NCBI RefSeq assembly: GCF_028689845.1
Contig: NZ_JAQVCH010000013.1
Coordinates: forward strand, 1 to 64,000
Reading direction: 5' to 3'
DNA length: 64,000 nt
From: Flavobacterium sp.
GTDB lineage: Bacteria; Bacteroidota; Bacteroidia; Flavobacteriales; Flavobacteriaceae
Made by a program: the position numbers and the translations under genes
Shown: positions 1 to 9,534 of the stretch, one piece after another
How the letters are laid out: every line of letters starts with the position of its first letter
How positions within the stretch are numbered: position 1 is the first letter of the stretch
The notes under the pieces: model-generated
The model's input: only the letters and a program-made list of their open reading frames with translations
Database searches by the model: none
Told to the model about the DNA's origin: nothing

Positions 1-360
1 GAGCTCATTACCGAAGCCTTGCGAATGGAAGTAAAAGCATTTGGAATAGAAATAACAAATGTAGCTCCAGGCGACTTTGCCACGAACATTGCTTCTGGAC
101 GTTACCACGCTCCGCTAAATCCCGATTCACCTTATCAAATTCCATACGGGAACACCTTAAAGATGATGGATGAACACGTTGACTCCGGCAGCAACCCAAA
201 TGAAATGGCTTTTGCTATTCATAAAATCATCGAAACAATTAAACCAAACGGTCATTATAAAGTTGGCAGTTTTCTGCAGCGTTTTTCGGTAGTTTTAAAA
301 CGAATCCTTCCCGACAAAATGTACGAAAAAATGTTGATGAAGCATTATGGCTTAAAGTGA
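1..360 (+). CDS. SDR family oxidoreductase, C-terminal fragment
   Basis: Partial gene cut by the left edge of the window. The frame is open from base 1, so the methionine at base 19 is an internal residue and not the start. The visible 119 residues match the C-terminal part of a short-chain dehydrogenase: 'EALRMEVKAFGIEITNVAPGDFATNI' is the helix and the P-G segment that follow the catalytic YxxxK motif, which lies outside the window. The substrate cannot be read. The stop at 358-360 is followed 58 bases later by the next gene, which has its own -7-like element. Confidence 0.8.
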   Translation, partial: ELITEALRMEVKAFGIEITNVAPGDFATNIASGRYHAPLNPDSPYQIPYGNTLKMMDEHVDSGSNPNEMAFAIHKIIETIKPNGHYKVGSFLQRFSVVLKRILPDKMYEKMLMKHYGLK

Positions 361-382
361 TTCGTGTTTGAAATTGATTTCG

Positions 383-390
383 TAATTTTG
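383..390 (+). promoter_or_regulatory. TAATTTTG -7-like element upstream of the transaldolase gene
   Basis: TAATTTTG fits the Bacteroidota -7 consensus TAnnTTTG and lies 28 bases before the ATG at 419. I do not see a well placed -33 TTG, so this is a weak call. Confidence 0.4.
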
Positions 391-418
391 CAACAGAATA
401 TAAACACAACAAACAGAT

Positions 419-1075
419 ATGAAATTTTTTATTGACACAGCCAATTTAGAGCAAATCAAAGAAGCACAAGCTTTAGGGGTTTTAGATGGAGTTACAACCA
501 ATCCTTCTTTAATGGCCAAAGAAGGCATTAGCGGAAAAAATAATGTATTAAAACATTATGTCGACATTTGTAAAGTAGTCGATGGCGATGTAAGTGCAGA
601 AGTTATCGCGACCGATTATGACGGCATGATTAGAGAAGGCGAAGAATTAGTAGAGTTACACGAGCAAATCGTTGTAAAATTACCAATGACCAAAGAAGGA
701 ATTAAAGCTTGTAAATATTTTTCAGACCGAGGTGTTCGCACGAATATGACTTTAGTTTTTTCGGCTGGACAAGCACTTTTAGCGGCTAAAGCGGGAGCTA
801 CTTATGTTTCTCCTTTTATTGGTCGTTTAGACGATGTTTCTACTGATGGTTTAGTATTGATTGAAGAAATCCGTGAGATTTATGATAATTATGGTTACGA
901 AACGCAAATCTTAGCCGCTTCTGTACGACATACGATGCATATTGTGAACTGTGCAAAAATTGGAGCCGATGTAATGACAGGACCATTATCGGCTATTTTA
1001 GGTTTGCTAAAACATCCCTTAACCGACATTGGTCTAGCTCAGTTTTTGGCCGATCACGCAAAAGCGAATCAATAG
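419..1075 (+). CDS. fsa: Fructose-6-phosphate aldolase / TalC-type transaldolase
   Basis: A 218-residue TIM-barrel class I aldolase of the small transaldolase family, the usual length for this group and much shorter than TalB. The N-terminus '[13 protein letters not shown]' and '[13 protein letters not shown]' are family hallmarks. The Schiff-base lysine sits in '[10 protein letters not shown]', and 'SPFIGRLDD' is the conserved phosphate-binding region. In the cell it either transfers dihydroxyacetone units in the non-oxidative pentose phosphate pathway or cleaves fructose 6-phosphate; sequence reading cannot separate the two. It appears to be monocistronic, with its own -7 element and a strong terminator directly after it. 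Confidence 0.9.
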   Translation: MKFFIDTANLEQIKEAQALGVLDGVTTNPSLMAKEGISGKNNVLKHYVDICKVVDGDVSAEVIATDYDGMIREGEELVELHEQIVVKLPMTKEGIKACKYFSDRGVRTNMTLVFSAGQALLAAKAGATYVSPFIGRLDDVSTDGLVLIEEIREIYDNYGYETQILAASVRHTMHIVNCAKIGADVMTGPLSAILGLLKHPLTDIGLAQFLADHAKANQ

Positions 1076-1095
1076 TCATAAGACGACAGGATACA

Positions 1096-1134
1096 AAAAA
1101 TCCCTTTTTGGTTTTGTTCCAAAAAGGGATTTTT
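1096..1134 (+). terminator. Rho-independent terminator after the transaldolase gene
   Basis: Inverted repeat AAAAATCCCTTTTTGG / CCAAAAAGGGATTTTT with a 7-base loop, ending in a T run. It lies between converging genes and can serve both strands. Confidence 0.85.
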
Positions 1135-1152
1135 ATATTTCAATTAAGAAAT

Positions 1153-2559
1153 TTACTTCAAATTGTCAGCAAAATTGACTTCAAATAGATTCACAAAACC
1201 ATTTATGATTTTTCTGTCTTTATCAATAATCATCGTGCGATTAAGTTTGGTAATAACCCATTTTTCTTTTAATTCCTGAAAGTTTTTTGCTTGGTATTCT
1301 TTCACTAATCCAAAATTATGTTTAGCTAAAACGCTTTTCCATTTTGCATGATCTTCATCAATATTTATAGCAATAAATTCATAATCAGGATAGTTTTTAT
1401 GAAATTCGATTGCTTTTTTATGTACTGAAACTAAATGAGAATCGGCATTTTCTGTCCAAAAGAAAACAACGGCTTTCTTAGTAAAGAGACTATCGCTAGT
1501 CACTGTATTGCCCTCTGCATCTAGCAATGAAACAGGTGGCAATTCATTTCCTATTTTTAATGCTTGAATAGAGCGACCGATGGAATTGATTTCATTAATT
1601 TTAGATTTATCGGTAGACAATTCATTATAACGTTTCAAGAATGTTTTGTTGTTTTCTATATCTTGGTCTTCTAATAGATACGAAAAAGCAATATTATCAA
1701 TAATATCATTTTTAATTGAAGGATTAGCAAACAAGGTATCAGCAATATTTAATTTTTGAATATACATTGGTAAAATATCGCGATCGGTATAATCAGGAGA
1801 TATTTTAGTAAACGCCACGTTATTTAACATGTGTGTTAAGTACTTTACAAAAGGCGAATAATTCGTTAAGGCTTTGTTGTTAAAATCAATTTTTCGACGA
1901 TGAAGATAATAATTAGCGGGTAATTTATCATTCACATTTTCACCAGTTCGCATTTTATGAGCAATCGGATAGATTTCTTTTTTGGTATAATAATGAAAAT
2001 CTAACATTGCTTTTGCATACAAATCAAAATCATCATTCCATTTTAATTCCTCTTTTTTAGCTCTATAAAAGGCTGTTTTAGACTGATAGGAAGAATCACT
2101 ATTTTGAATAAAATGCTCCACATCATAATCATAAACGCCAAAGAGTTTGCTTTTATCGTTTTCGTTTTTAAGATACAACTCCATTAAGAAATTGTTTTTT
2201 TCATCACCACGACCACAAAACACAACTGATTCATCAAATTCTACCGAGTTAATTCGAACCATCAAACTGTCATTTTTGTCAAAATAAACATATTGGTATT
2301 CGGGTTCGTGTTTAAAGGTATAAAGACCAGGAGCAAGCGAATCAAACTTCATGAAAAACTGATTCTTGTCATTTAAATAAAGCGTATCCAACACCACATC
2401 GTCTTTTAAGAACAAGACAAAATTACTTTTGGCATTCATCACTTCGCCACCAAAATAAGCTGTAAAATTATCATCTTTAAATTGTCTTTGACAACCGATA
2501 ACTACAAATAAGGTGAGAAATAAAGAGGAGAATTGTAATTTTTTTGAATAGGCAATCAT
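1153..2559 (-). CDS. Lipoprotein with C-terminal thioredoxin-like domain lacking CXXC
   Basis: A 468-residue protein with an N-terminal signal and lipobox ('FVVIGCQRQ', Cys about 23), so probably anchored in the outer or inner membrane facing the periplasm. A beta-rich N-terminal part ('YFGGEVMNAKSNFVLFLKD') resembles the DUF4369-type domain often found before TlpA-like domains in Bacteroidota; a helical middle follows. From about residue 335 a thioredoxin fold of AhpC/TlpA type is recognisable ('AVVFFWTENADSHLVSVHKKAIEFH', then 'YEFIAINIDEDHAKWKSVL'). At the place of the catalytic WCxxC there is W-T-E-N-A, so disulfide exchange activity is unlikely. Monocistronic, facing the transaldolase gene. 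Confidence 0.75.
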   Translation of the reverse strand: MIAYSKKLQFSSLFLTLFVVIGCQRQFKDDNFTAYFGGEVMNAKSNFVLFLKDDVVLDTLYLNDKNQFFMKFDSLAPGLYTFKHEPEYQYVYFDKNDSLMVRINSVEFDESVVFCGRGDEKNNFLMELYLKNENDKSKLFGVYDYDVEHFIQNSDSSYQSKTAFYRAKKEELKWNDDFDLYAKAMLDFHYYTKKEIYPIAHKMRTGENVNDKLPANYYLHRRKIDFNNKALTNYSPFVKYLTHMLNNVAFTKISPDYTDRDILPMYIQKLNIADTLFANPSIKNDIIDNIAFSYLLEDQDIENNKTFLKRYNELSTDKSKINEINSIGRSIQALKIGNELPPVSLLDAEGNTVTSDSLFTKKAVVFFWTENADSHLVSVHKKAIEFHKNYPDYEFIAINIDEDHAKWKSVLAKHNFGLVKEYQAKNFQELKEKWVITKLNRTMIIDKDRKIINGFVNLFEVNFADNLK

Positions 2560-2656
2560 TTGGTGGTATTAATTGTAAATAACAAATATATTTTTTATAA
2601 GCCTTATTCCTTGTTAATAGACAGTTAAATTAAACCTATAATTATTATAAATTGAC

Positions 2657-4333
<1,677 letters not shown>

Positions 4334-4342
4334 CCGCAAATT

Positions 4343-4376
4343 AAAAAAGGATGATGAATAATTGTCCTTTTTTTTT
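4343..4376 (+). terminator. Probable terminator after the ABC-F gene
   Basis: AAAAAAGGA / TCCTTTTTT inverted repeat followed by more T residues. The stem is AT-rich, so the call is moderate. Confidence 0.55.
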
Positions 4377-4422
4377 ATTCCTAACGTATAAATTTTAAAT
4401 TTGTAGTTAAATAAAAATCCTC

Positions 4423-4980
4423 ATGAGTCAAAAAGTATTGCTCACTTCCAAAGAAGTCAATATCATTCTTCATCGTTTGGCTTGTCAATTGATTGAAAAG
4501 CACTTGGATTTTTCCGATACCATTCTCATTGGTTTGCAACCACGCGGAGCTTTTTTAGCGAATCGGTTGGTGAAATTATTAAAAGAGGAATACCAGATTG
4601 CTACTATTCAATATGGCTTGTTAGATATCACCTTTTTCCGAGATGATTTTAGAAGAGGCGAAAAACCGTTAGAAGCCAATAAAACCGAAATTGATTTTCT
4701 AGTAGAAGATAAAAAAATTATTTTTATTGATGATGTTTTATATACCGGTAGAAGTATTCGTTCTGCTTTAACCGCCATTCAGTCGTTTGGACGACCAAGT
4801 GAAATTGAACTCTTGGTTTTAATCGATCGTCGTTTTAGTCGACATTTACCCATCCAACCCGATTATCGAGGGCGACAAGTGGATGCCATCAATAATGAAA
4901 AAGTAAAAGTATGTTGGGTTGAAAATGAAGGAGAAGATGCCGTTTATTTAATTCCAACCCTAGCAACAAACCCTAAATAA
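4423..4980 (+). CDS. pyrR: PyrR, uracil phosphoribosyltransferase / pyrimidine regulator
   Basis: A 185-residue type I phosphoribosyltransferase. The PRPP-binding loop is clear in 'KIIFIDDVLYTGRSIRSAL' and the flexible-loop region in 'GLLDITFFRDDFRRGEKP', a PyrR pattern. The family converts uracil and PRPP to UMP and, in Firmicutes, binds the pyr mRNA leader; whether it attenuates transcription here cannot be told, since I see no anti-terminator structure in the 89-base leader. It lies 8 bases upstream of pyrB and is certainly cotranscribed with it, tying salvage to de novo UMP synthesis. Confidence 0.93.
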   Translation: MSQKVLLTSKEVNIILHRLACQLIEKHLDFSDTILIGLQPRGAFLANRLVKLLKEEYQIATIQYGLLDITFFRDDFRRGEKPLEANKTEIDFLVEDKKIIFIDDVLYTGRSIRSALTAIQSFGRPSEIELLVLIDRRFSRHLPIQPDYRGRQVDAINNEKVKVCWVENEGEDAVYLIPTLATNPK

Positions 4981-4988
4981 TCACGCAA

Positions 4989-5915
4989 ATGGCTGAATTA
5001 ACCGTAAATCATTTATTAGGAATCAAATACTTGCAACCCCAAGATATCGATTTGATTTTTGAAACGGCAGATCATTTTAAAGAAGTCATCAATCGGCCAA
5101 TTAAAAAAGTGCCTTCCTTACGGGATATAACGATTGCCAATATTTTTTTTGAAAACAGTACACGAACTAAATTATCATTTGAATTAGCTCAGAAAAGGCT
5201 GTCGGCCGATGTAATTAGTTTTTCGGCAGCACAATCCTCTGTTAAAAAAGGAGAAACGTTAATTGATACCGTTAGTAATATTTTAGCCATGAAAGTCGAC
5301 ATGGTCGTCATGCGTCATGCTAATCCGGGAGCAGCTTATTTTTTATCACAAAATGTAAAAGCAAGTATTATCAATGCGGGTGACGGAGCTCATGAACATC
5401 CTACACAAGCTTTATTAGACAGTTATTCAATCCGCGAACGACTAGGAGAAGTTAACGGAAAAAAAGTGGTCATTGTGGGCGATATTTTGCATTCTAGAGT
5501 AGCCTTGTCTAATATTTTTGCCCTTCAAATGCAAGGAGCAGAAGTAAAAGTGTGCGGACCAAAAACCTTGATTCCGAAACATATTGAAAGCTTAGGCGTA
5601 ACCGTTGAATCTAATTTACGAAAAGCCTTAGAATGGTGTGATGTGGCTAATATGTTGCGAGTTCAAAATGAACGCATGGATATTAATTATTTTCCTTCTA
5701 CACGAGAATATGCACAACAATACGGCGTAGATAAAGCTTTACTAGATTCGCTTTCTAAAGAAATCGTCATCATGCATCCAGGACCAATCAACCGTGGCGT
5801 GGAAATTACCAGCGATGTGGCCGATTCTAAACAATCTGTTATTTTAGAACAAGTAGAAAATGGCGTAGCGATTCGAATGGCGGTGATTTATTTGTTGGCA
5901 TCTAAGATAAAATAG
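4989..5915 (+). CDS. pyrB: Aspartate carbamoyltransferase catalytic subunit
   Basis: A 308-residue enzyme catalysing carbamoyl phosphate plus L-aspartate to N-carbamoyl-aspartate, the committed step of pyrimidine synthesis. Carbamoyl-phosphate binding residues are in 'FFENSTRTKLSFELA' (STRT motif), followed by 'HPTQALLDSYSI' and the aspartate-site 'MHPGPINRGVEI'. Length is typical of the catalytic chain. No pyrI regulatory chain follows, consistent with an unregulated trimeric ATCase. It is second in the pyrR-pyrB operon. Confidence 0.97.
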   Translation: MAELTVNHLLGIKYLQPQDIDLIFETADHFKEVINRPIKKVPSLRDITIANIFFENSTRTKLSFELAQKRLSADVISFSAAQSSVKKGETLIDTVSNILAMKVDMVVMRHANPGAAYFLSQNVKASIINAGDGAHEHPTQALLDSYSIRERLGEVNGKKVVIVGDILHSRVALSNIFALQMQGAEVKVCGPKTLIPKHIESLGVTVESNLRKALEWCDVANMLRVQNERMDINYFPSTREYAQQYGVDKALLDSLSKEIVIMHPGPINRGVEITSDVADSKQSVILEQVENGVAIRMAVIYLLASKIK

Positions 5916-5916
5916 A

Positions 5917-5998
5917 AACTAAGTAACTGATCAGCTAAGTAACTAAGTAGCTCAGGCTCTCAGGCTCTCAGACTCTCAGCAACTCAGAGCCTCATCAA
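5917..5998. repeat. Degenerate octamer tandem repeat, block 1
   Basis: After the pyrB stop the sequence falls into 8-base units such as AACTAAGT, AGCTAAGT, GCTCTCAG (twice), ACTCTCAG, CAACTCAG. It is a minisatellite, non-coding on both strands. Confidence 0.7.
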
Positions 5999-6082
5999 CA
6001 CATGCATTGGATAGTTTAGCTATTTATTATTTTAATTCTCCAAATAAAAATTGTAATTTAGTCTTTCAACATTTATCATCAA

Positions 6083-6124
6083 GGAACTCAGAGTCTCCGC
6101 AACTCAGAGCCTAAGCAACTCAAA
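6083..6124. repeat. Degenerate octamer tandem repeat, block 2
   Basis: GGAACTCA GAGTCTCC GCAACTCA GAGCCTAA GCAACTCA shows the same 8-base period (16-base super-period) as block 1, ending directly before the start codon at 6129. Unit sequences CAACTCAG/AGCCT are shared between the blocks. Confidence 0.65.
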
Positions 6125-6128
6125 AAAC

Positions 6129-6461
6129 ATGAAAGTAGAAAAAAAAGGACATACCACGACACTCCGGAATACGCAAGGCGATTGTCAGGCGTTTTTAGAA
6201 AAGATTACAAACCAATATCCTACTTTTCAAAAGCAGAATCTTATTTTGGATTTATCTCAGGATAAAGCGATTTCGTTAGCAGAAATCAAATTGTTTAGTC
6301 CACTTTCTAAAGAACATAAAAAAAATAAAAAATCGTTGGTTTTGGTGATAGACAATGCCGATATTGATAAAATTCCGCACGTCATGACGGTGGTTCCAAC
6401 ACTTCTAGAAGCTCATGACATCATTGAAATTGAAGAAATTGAACGAGATTTGGGGTTTTAA
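6129..6461 (+). CDS. Small STAS-like protein upstream of RNase Z
   Basis: A 110-residue cytosolic protein with no signal or membrane segment. The alternation of beta strands and helices ('NLILDLSQDKAIS', 'SLVLVIDNADIDKI', C-terminal 'IIEIEEIERDLGF') suggests an anti-sigma-antagonist/STAS-like fold, but the phosphorylatable serine motif of SpoIIAA is not evident. It lies 130 bases upstream of rnz on the same strand. A link with RNase Z is suggested only by position. The octamer repeat ends at its translation start, so it occupies the ribosome-binding region. Confidence 0.6.
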   Translation: MKVEKKGHTTTLRNTQGDCQAFLEKITNQYPTFQKQNLILDLSQDKAISLAEIKLFSPLSKEHKKNKKSLVLVIDNADIDKIPHVMTVVPTLLEAHDIIEIEEIERDLGF

Positions 6462-6591
6462 TTGGAGATGAAATTAGAGGTAAGAGGAAGCAGGAAAGAA
6501 ACAGCAGGGCTTACTTTTCTATCCAATTGAAAATTGAAAAAAATTAAATCAAAGCAATAAAATTCGCTTAATCCTTGATAATCTATTAAAC

Positions 6592-7497
6592 TTGAAACTA
6601 ACAATACTTGGCTGTTATGCTGCCACACCGCGAACCATTACAAATCCGACTTCTCAAGTTTTAGAGATTAAAAATCATCTTTTCTTGATTGATTGTGGCG
6701 AAGGAACGCAAGTACAGTTGCGTAAGAGTAAGGTTAAGTTTTCTAAAATCAACCATATCTTCATTTCACATTTACATGGAGATCATTTTTTCGGATTAGT
6801 GGGTTTAATTTCAACGTTTATGTTGCTCAATCGTATTAATGATTTGCATGTATATGGTCCAAAAGGAATTAAGGAAATTATATTGATTCAACTTCGAGCG
6901 GGGAATTCCTTCACCGGATATAATTTGTATTTTCATGAATTGGAATCAAAGGAAAGTGAAATTGTGTTTGAAGATGAAAAAGTTATCGTTAAAACCATTC
7001 CGTTAAACCACCGAATTTATACGAACGGCTTTCTCTTTCAAGAAAAAAACAAGGAACGAAAATTAAACATTGAAAAAATTGAAGAGTTTGGAATTGATGT
7101 TGTTTATTATCAAAAAATAAAATACGGAAGTGGGATTACTTTAGAGAACGGTACTTTCGTTCCAAACGAATTACTCACGTTTGATTCCGAGCCAGAAAAA
7201 AGTTATGCTTTTTGTTCTGATACGATGTATGACGAGCAATTAATTCCGCATTTAGCAGGAGTTGATGTTTTATATCATGAAAGCACTTTTTTAGAAAACG
7301 ATTTGAACTTAGCAGAACGAACTAAACATGCAACAGCCATTCAGGCCGCTACGATTGCTAAGAAATCGGGAGTCAAGCATTTAATCCTCGGGCATTACTC
7401 TACTCGCTATGAATCGATAGATGTGTTTAAAACCGAAGCGGAAACCGTTTTCTCACCTGTTTTATTAGCGGATGACGGAAAAGCGTTTGAGTTTTAA
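6592..7497 (+). CDS. rnz: Ribonuclease Z (tRNA 3' endonuclease)
   Basis: A 301-residue metallo-beta-lactamase-fold nuclease that trims the 3' trailer of tRNA precursors. The zinc motif HxHxDH is present in 'FISHLHGDHFFGLVGL' (about 61-74), with further ligands in 'YAFCSDTMYD', 'LYHESTFL' and 'LILGHYSTRY'. The length is that of the short bacterial form. The start is a TTG at 6592: the protein begins directly with the conserved beta strand 'KLTILGCYAATPR' and I see no ATG in frame just upstream. Confidence 0.95.
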   Translation: MKLTILGCYAATPRTITNPTSQVLEIKNHLFLIDCGEGTQVQLRKSKVKFSKINHIFISHLHGDHFFGLVGLISTFMLLNRINDLHVYGPKGIKEIILIQLRAGNSFTGYNLYFHELESKESEIVFEDEKVIVKTIPLNHRIYTNGFLFQEKNKERKLNIEKIEEFGIDVVYYQKIKYGSGITLENGTFVPNELLTFDSEPEKSYAFCSDTMYDEQLIPHLAGVDVLYHESTFLENDLNLAERTKHATAIQAATIAKKSGVKHLILGHYSTRYESIDVFKTEAETVFSPVLLADDGKAFEF

Positions 7498-7592
7498 AAA
7501 AGTGTTTGTTTTTTAAATTAATTTTAAGGTTAAACGCTATCAAATTTCGTAAATTTACGTAAGCGATTTAAGCTATTAAATTTACTTTGGTT

Positions 7593-8498
7593 ATGGAATT
7601 TATAGATTATTACAAAATACTTGGCCTTTCAAAAGAAGCAACTGCGGATGATATTAAAAAAGCGTATCGAAAGTTGGCACGAAAATTACATCCCGATATT
7701 AATCCTAATGACAAAGCAGCACACGTAAAGTTTCAGCAATTGAATGAAGCCAATGAAGTATTGAGCAATCCTGAAAAGAGAAAAAAATACGACAAATACG
7801 GGAAAGATTGGGAACGGGGTGAAGAATATGAAAAGTATCAGCAACAGCAGCAACAATATGGAAGTGCGGGTCAACAGCAAGCCTATTCGGGAGGAAATTA
7901 TGAAGGCGAAGATTTTTCGGAATTTTTCTCTTCTATGTTTGGTAATCAAGGTGGCGGAAACCGAAGAAGTCAAGTAAAATACCGTGGTCAAGATATTCAA
8001 GGCCAAGTTCAAATTGATATAAAAGAAGCCGCTTCAACCCATAAAAAAGAGTTTTCGGTGAACGGAAAAAATATTCGAATTACGGTTCCAGCCGGGATTG
8101 AAGATCAACAAACCATTAAAATCAGTGGTTTTGGCGGTCCTGGGGTTAATAATGGGCCAAATGGTGATTTGTTTATTACCTTTTCTATACATAATAATAC
8201 GCCTTTTAAACGGGTGGGCAATGATTTGTATTTTACGCAAGATTTAGATTTATATACGGCTGTTTTAGGAGGAGAGATTATGGTTTCCGATTTTAATCAA
8301 GCAAAACTGAAGTTGAAAGTCGTCCCTGGAACTCAAAATGGTACTAAGGTTCGTTTAAAAGGAAAAGGTTTTCCCGTTTATAAAAAAGAGGGTGAATTTG
8401 GCGATTTATATGTGACATATGCTATTGCCATTCCGACTCAATTATCCGATCAAGAAAAAACATTGTTTACTGAATTAGCAAAAGCTGCCAAAAAATAG
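7593..8498 (+). CDS. cbpA: J-domain co-chaperone, CbpA type
   Basis: A 301-residue type II J-protein. The J domain (1-70) has the HPD triad at 33-35 in 'YRKLARKLHPDINPN'. A Gln/Gly-rich linker (about 80-130) follows, then the two beta-sandwich substrate-binding domains ending in 'GDLYVTYAI'. There is no cysteine-rich zinc domain, which separates it from DnaJ. It stimulates DnaK. I prefer the ATG at 7593 over the TTG at 7587 used by the ORF track because it begins at 'MEFIDYYKILGL'. It is followed after 5 bases by its modulator cbpM. Confidence 0.92.
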   Translation: MEFIDYYKILGLSKEATADDIKKAYRKLARKLHPDINPNDKAAHVKFQQLNEANEVLSNPEKRKKYDKYGKDWERGEEYEKYQQQQQQYGSAGQQQAYSGGNYEGEDFSEFFSSMFGNQGGGNRRSQVKYRGQDIQGQVQIDIKEAASTHKKEFSVNGKNIRITVPAGIEDQQTIKISGFGGPGVNNGPNGDLFITFSIHNNTPFKRVGNDLYFTQDLDLYTAVLGGEIMVSDFNQAKLKLKVVPGTQNGTKVRLKGKGFPVYKKEGEFGDLYVTYAIAIPTQLSDQEKTLFTELAKAAKK

Positions 8499-8503
8499 AA
8501 AAT

Positions 8504-8794
8504 ATGGAAACGCAAGAATTAATCATAGTCGATGTATTTTGTCAACAATACCAAATTGAAATCAACTTAATTCAGGATTTAGAAGAGTTTGGATTAATTG
8601 AAGTGATTGTCTATCAAGAACAAAAATATTTGAACAAAAATCAATTAGCTACCCTTGAAAAAATTATTCGGCTGCACAATGATTTGCATATCAACAAAGA
8701 AGGAATTGATATCATTTTAAACTTACAAGAAAAAGAAAATCAATTATTATCCGAAATTAATTACCTAAAAAAACGTTTGGGATTGTATGAATAG
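8504..8794 (+). CDS. cbpM: Chaperone modulator CbpM
   Basis: A 96-residue protein with a MerR-like helix-turn-helix part ('LIQDLEEFGLIEVIVYQEQKYLNKNQLATLEKI') and a C-terminal coiled coil ('LQEKENQLLSEINYLKKRLGL'). This is the CbpM pattern: it binds the J domain of CbpA and blocks its interaction with DnaK. Its place 5 bases behind cbpA supports the call strongly. It is unlikely to act as a DNA-binding regulator. Confidence 0.85.
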   Translation: METQELIIVDVFCQQYQIEINLIQDLEEFGLIEVIVYQEQKYLNKNQLATLEKIIRLHNDLHINKEGIDIILNLQEKENQLLSEINYLKKRLGLYE

Positions 8795-8811
8795 GAGTGA
8801 AGCGGATAGTT

Positions 8812-9045
8812 CTAACAATTCTCATCAGTATTAGGTTTCTTTTCTACATGCGTTAGCATATATTTATTGGCTAGTTCCTTTAGTGAATTATAGTATTCCT
8901 CTAGATTTTTCAAGTTTACGGCTTCTTTGTCTGAATTATTGTCTCGCATTTCAAGAATGAAAGTAGAGAGTTCCGGAAACTCTTGTTGAATCATAGTTGT
9001 CAACGTTATGATTTGCTGTTCAAGTTCTTCTATCTTTGTTTTCAT
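8812..9045 (-). CDS. Small coiled-coil hypothetical protein
   Basis: A 77-residue soluble, Glu/Leu-rich helical protein ('MKTKIEELEQQIITLTTMIQQEFPELSTFILEM'). The ORF track starts at 9099, but the ATG at 9045 begins a clean amphipathic helix, while the extra 18 residues look untranslated. I do not recognise a family. It converges on cbpM with a gap of 17 bases. Confidence 0.55.
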   Translation of the reverse strand: MKTKIEELEQQIITLTTMIQQEFPELSTFILEMRDNNSDKEAVNLKNLEEYYNSLKELANKYMLTHVEKKPNTDENC

Positions 9046-9534
9046 GTTTATAGTTTTTAAAAAAGGATTTCGGATTCTCAAATGAAAAATTAAGGTCATA
9101 TTGCCTTGTACGACTACTTATTTTCTGTATTTATAGAAAGACAAATACAATACCTCGGATCTATAAGCCAATTAAAAGTTTGTTTTATGATTTTTGTATT
9201 GAGATTTTTTTATTTTTAAATCATTGAAAAACTGCTTATTGCTTCAGCCAAGTTAGTGAAAAAATTGCTAAAAGAAAAGTGGAAATGATTTTAAATTTTA
9301 TACGATTTAAAGTGTATTTTGTTTTTGAGTTATTACATAGTACAAGACTACGACTTTAATTTTAATCCAAATTAGTAAATTAGAGTATAAAAAAAAGTTA
9401 GTTTTAAAGATAATAACAATTGTTGTTTTTATCTTTGTAAATTACAAGGAAACTCTATTTTTCTGTTATTTTGATGGATTTATTTGTAAAAACTCTTTTT
9501 CGGAATTAAAAACTACTCCTAATTTTTCTATATT
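9046..9534. other. Gene-free interval, promoter region of the ClC gene
   Basis: About 490 bases, very AT-rich, without an ORF, tRNA or clear hairpin. The only signal I see is TATCTTTG at 9430-9437, a possible -7 element about 100 bases before the ClC start, without a convincing -33 box. Confidence 0.4.

Noticed and set aside
5917-6124. CRISPR-like repeats near pyrB
   Set aside because: Units are 8 bases, contiguous and degenerate, without spacers of constant length and without cas genes.
7587-7592. TTG start of cbpA used in the ORF track
   Set aside because: An ATG two codons later gives the conserved N-terminus MEFIDYYKILGL. The same reasoning was used for pabB, tilS, ALDH and rluA-type starts.
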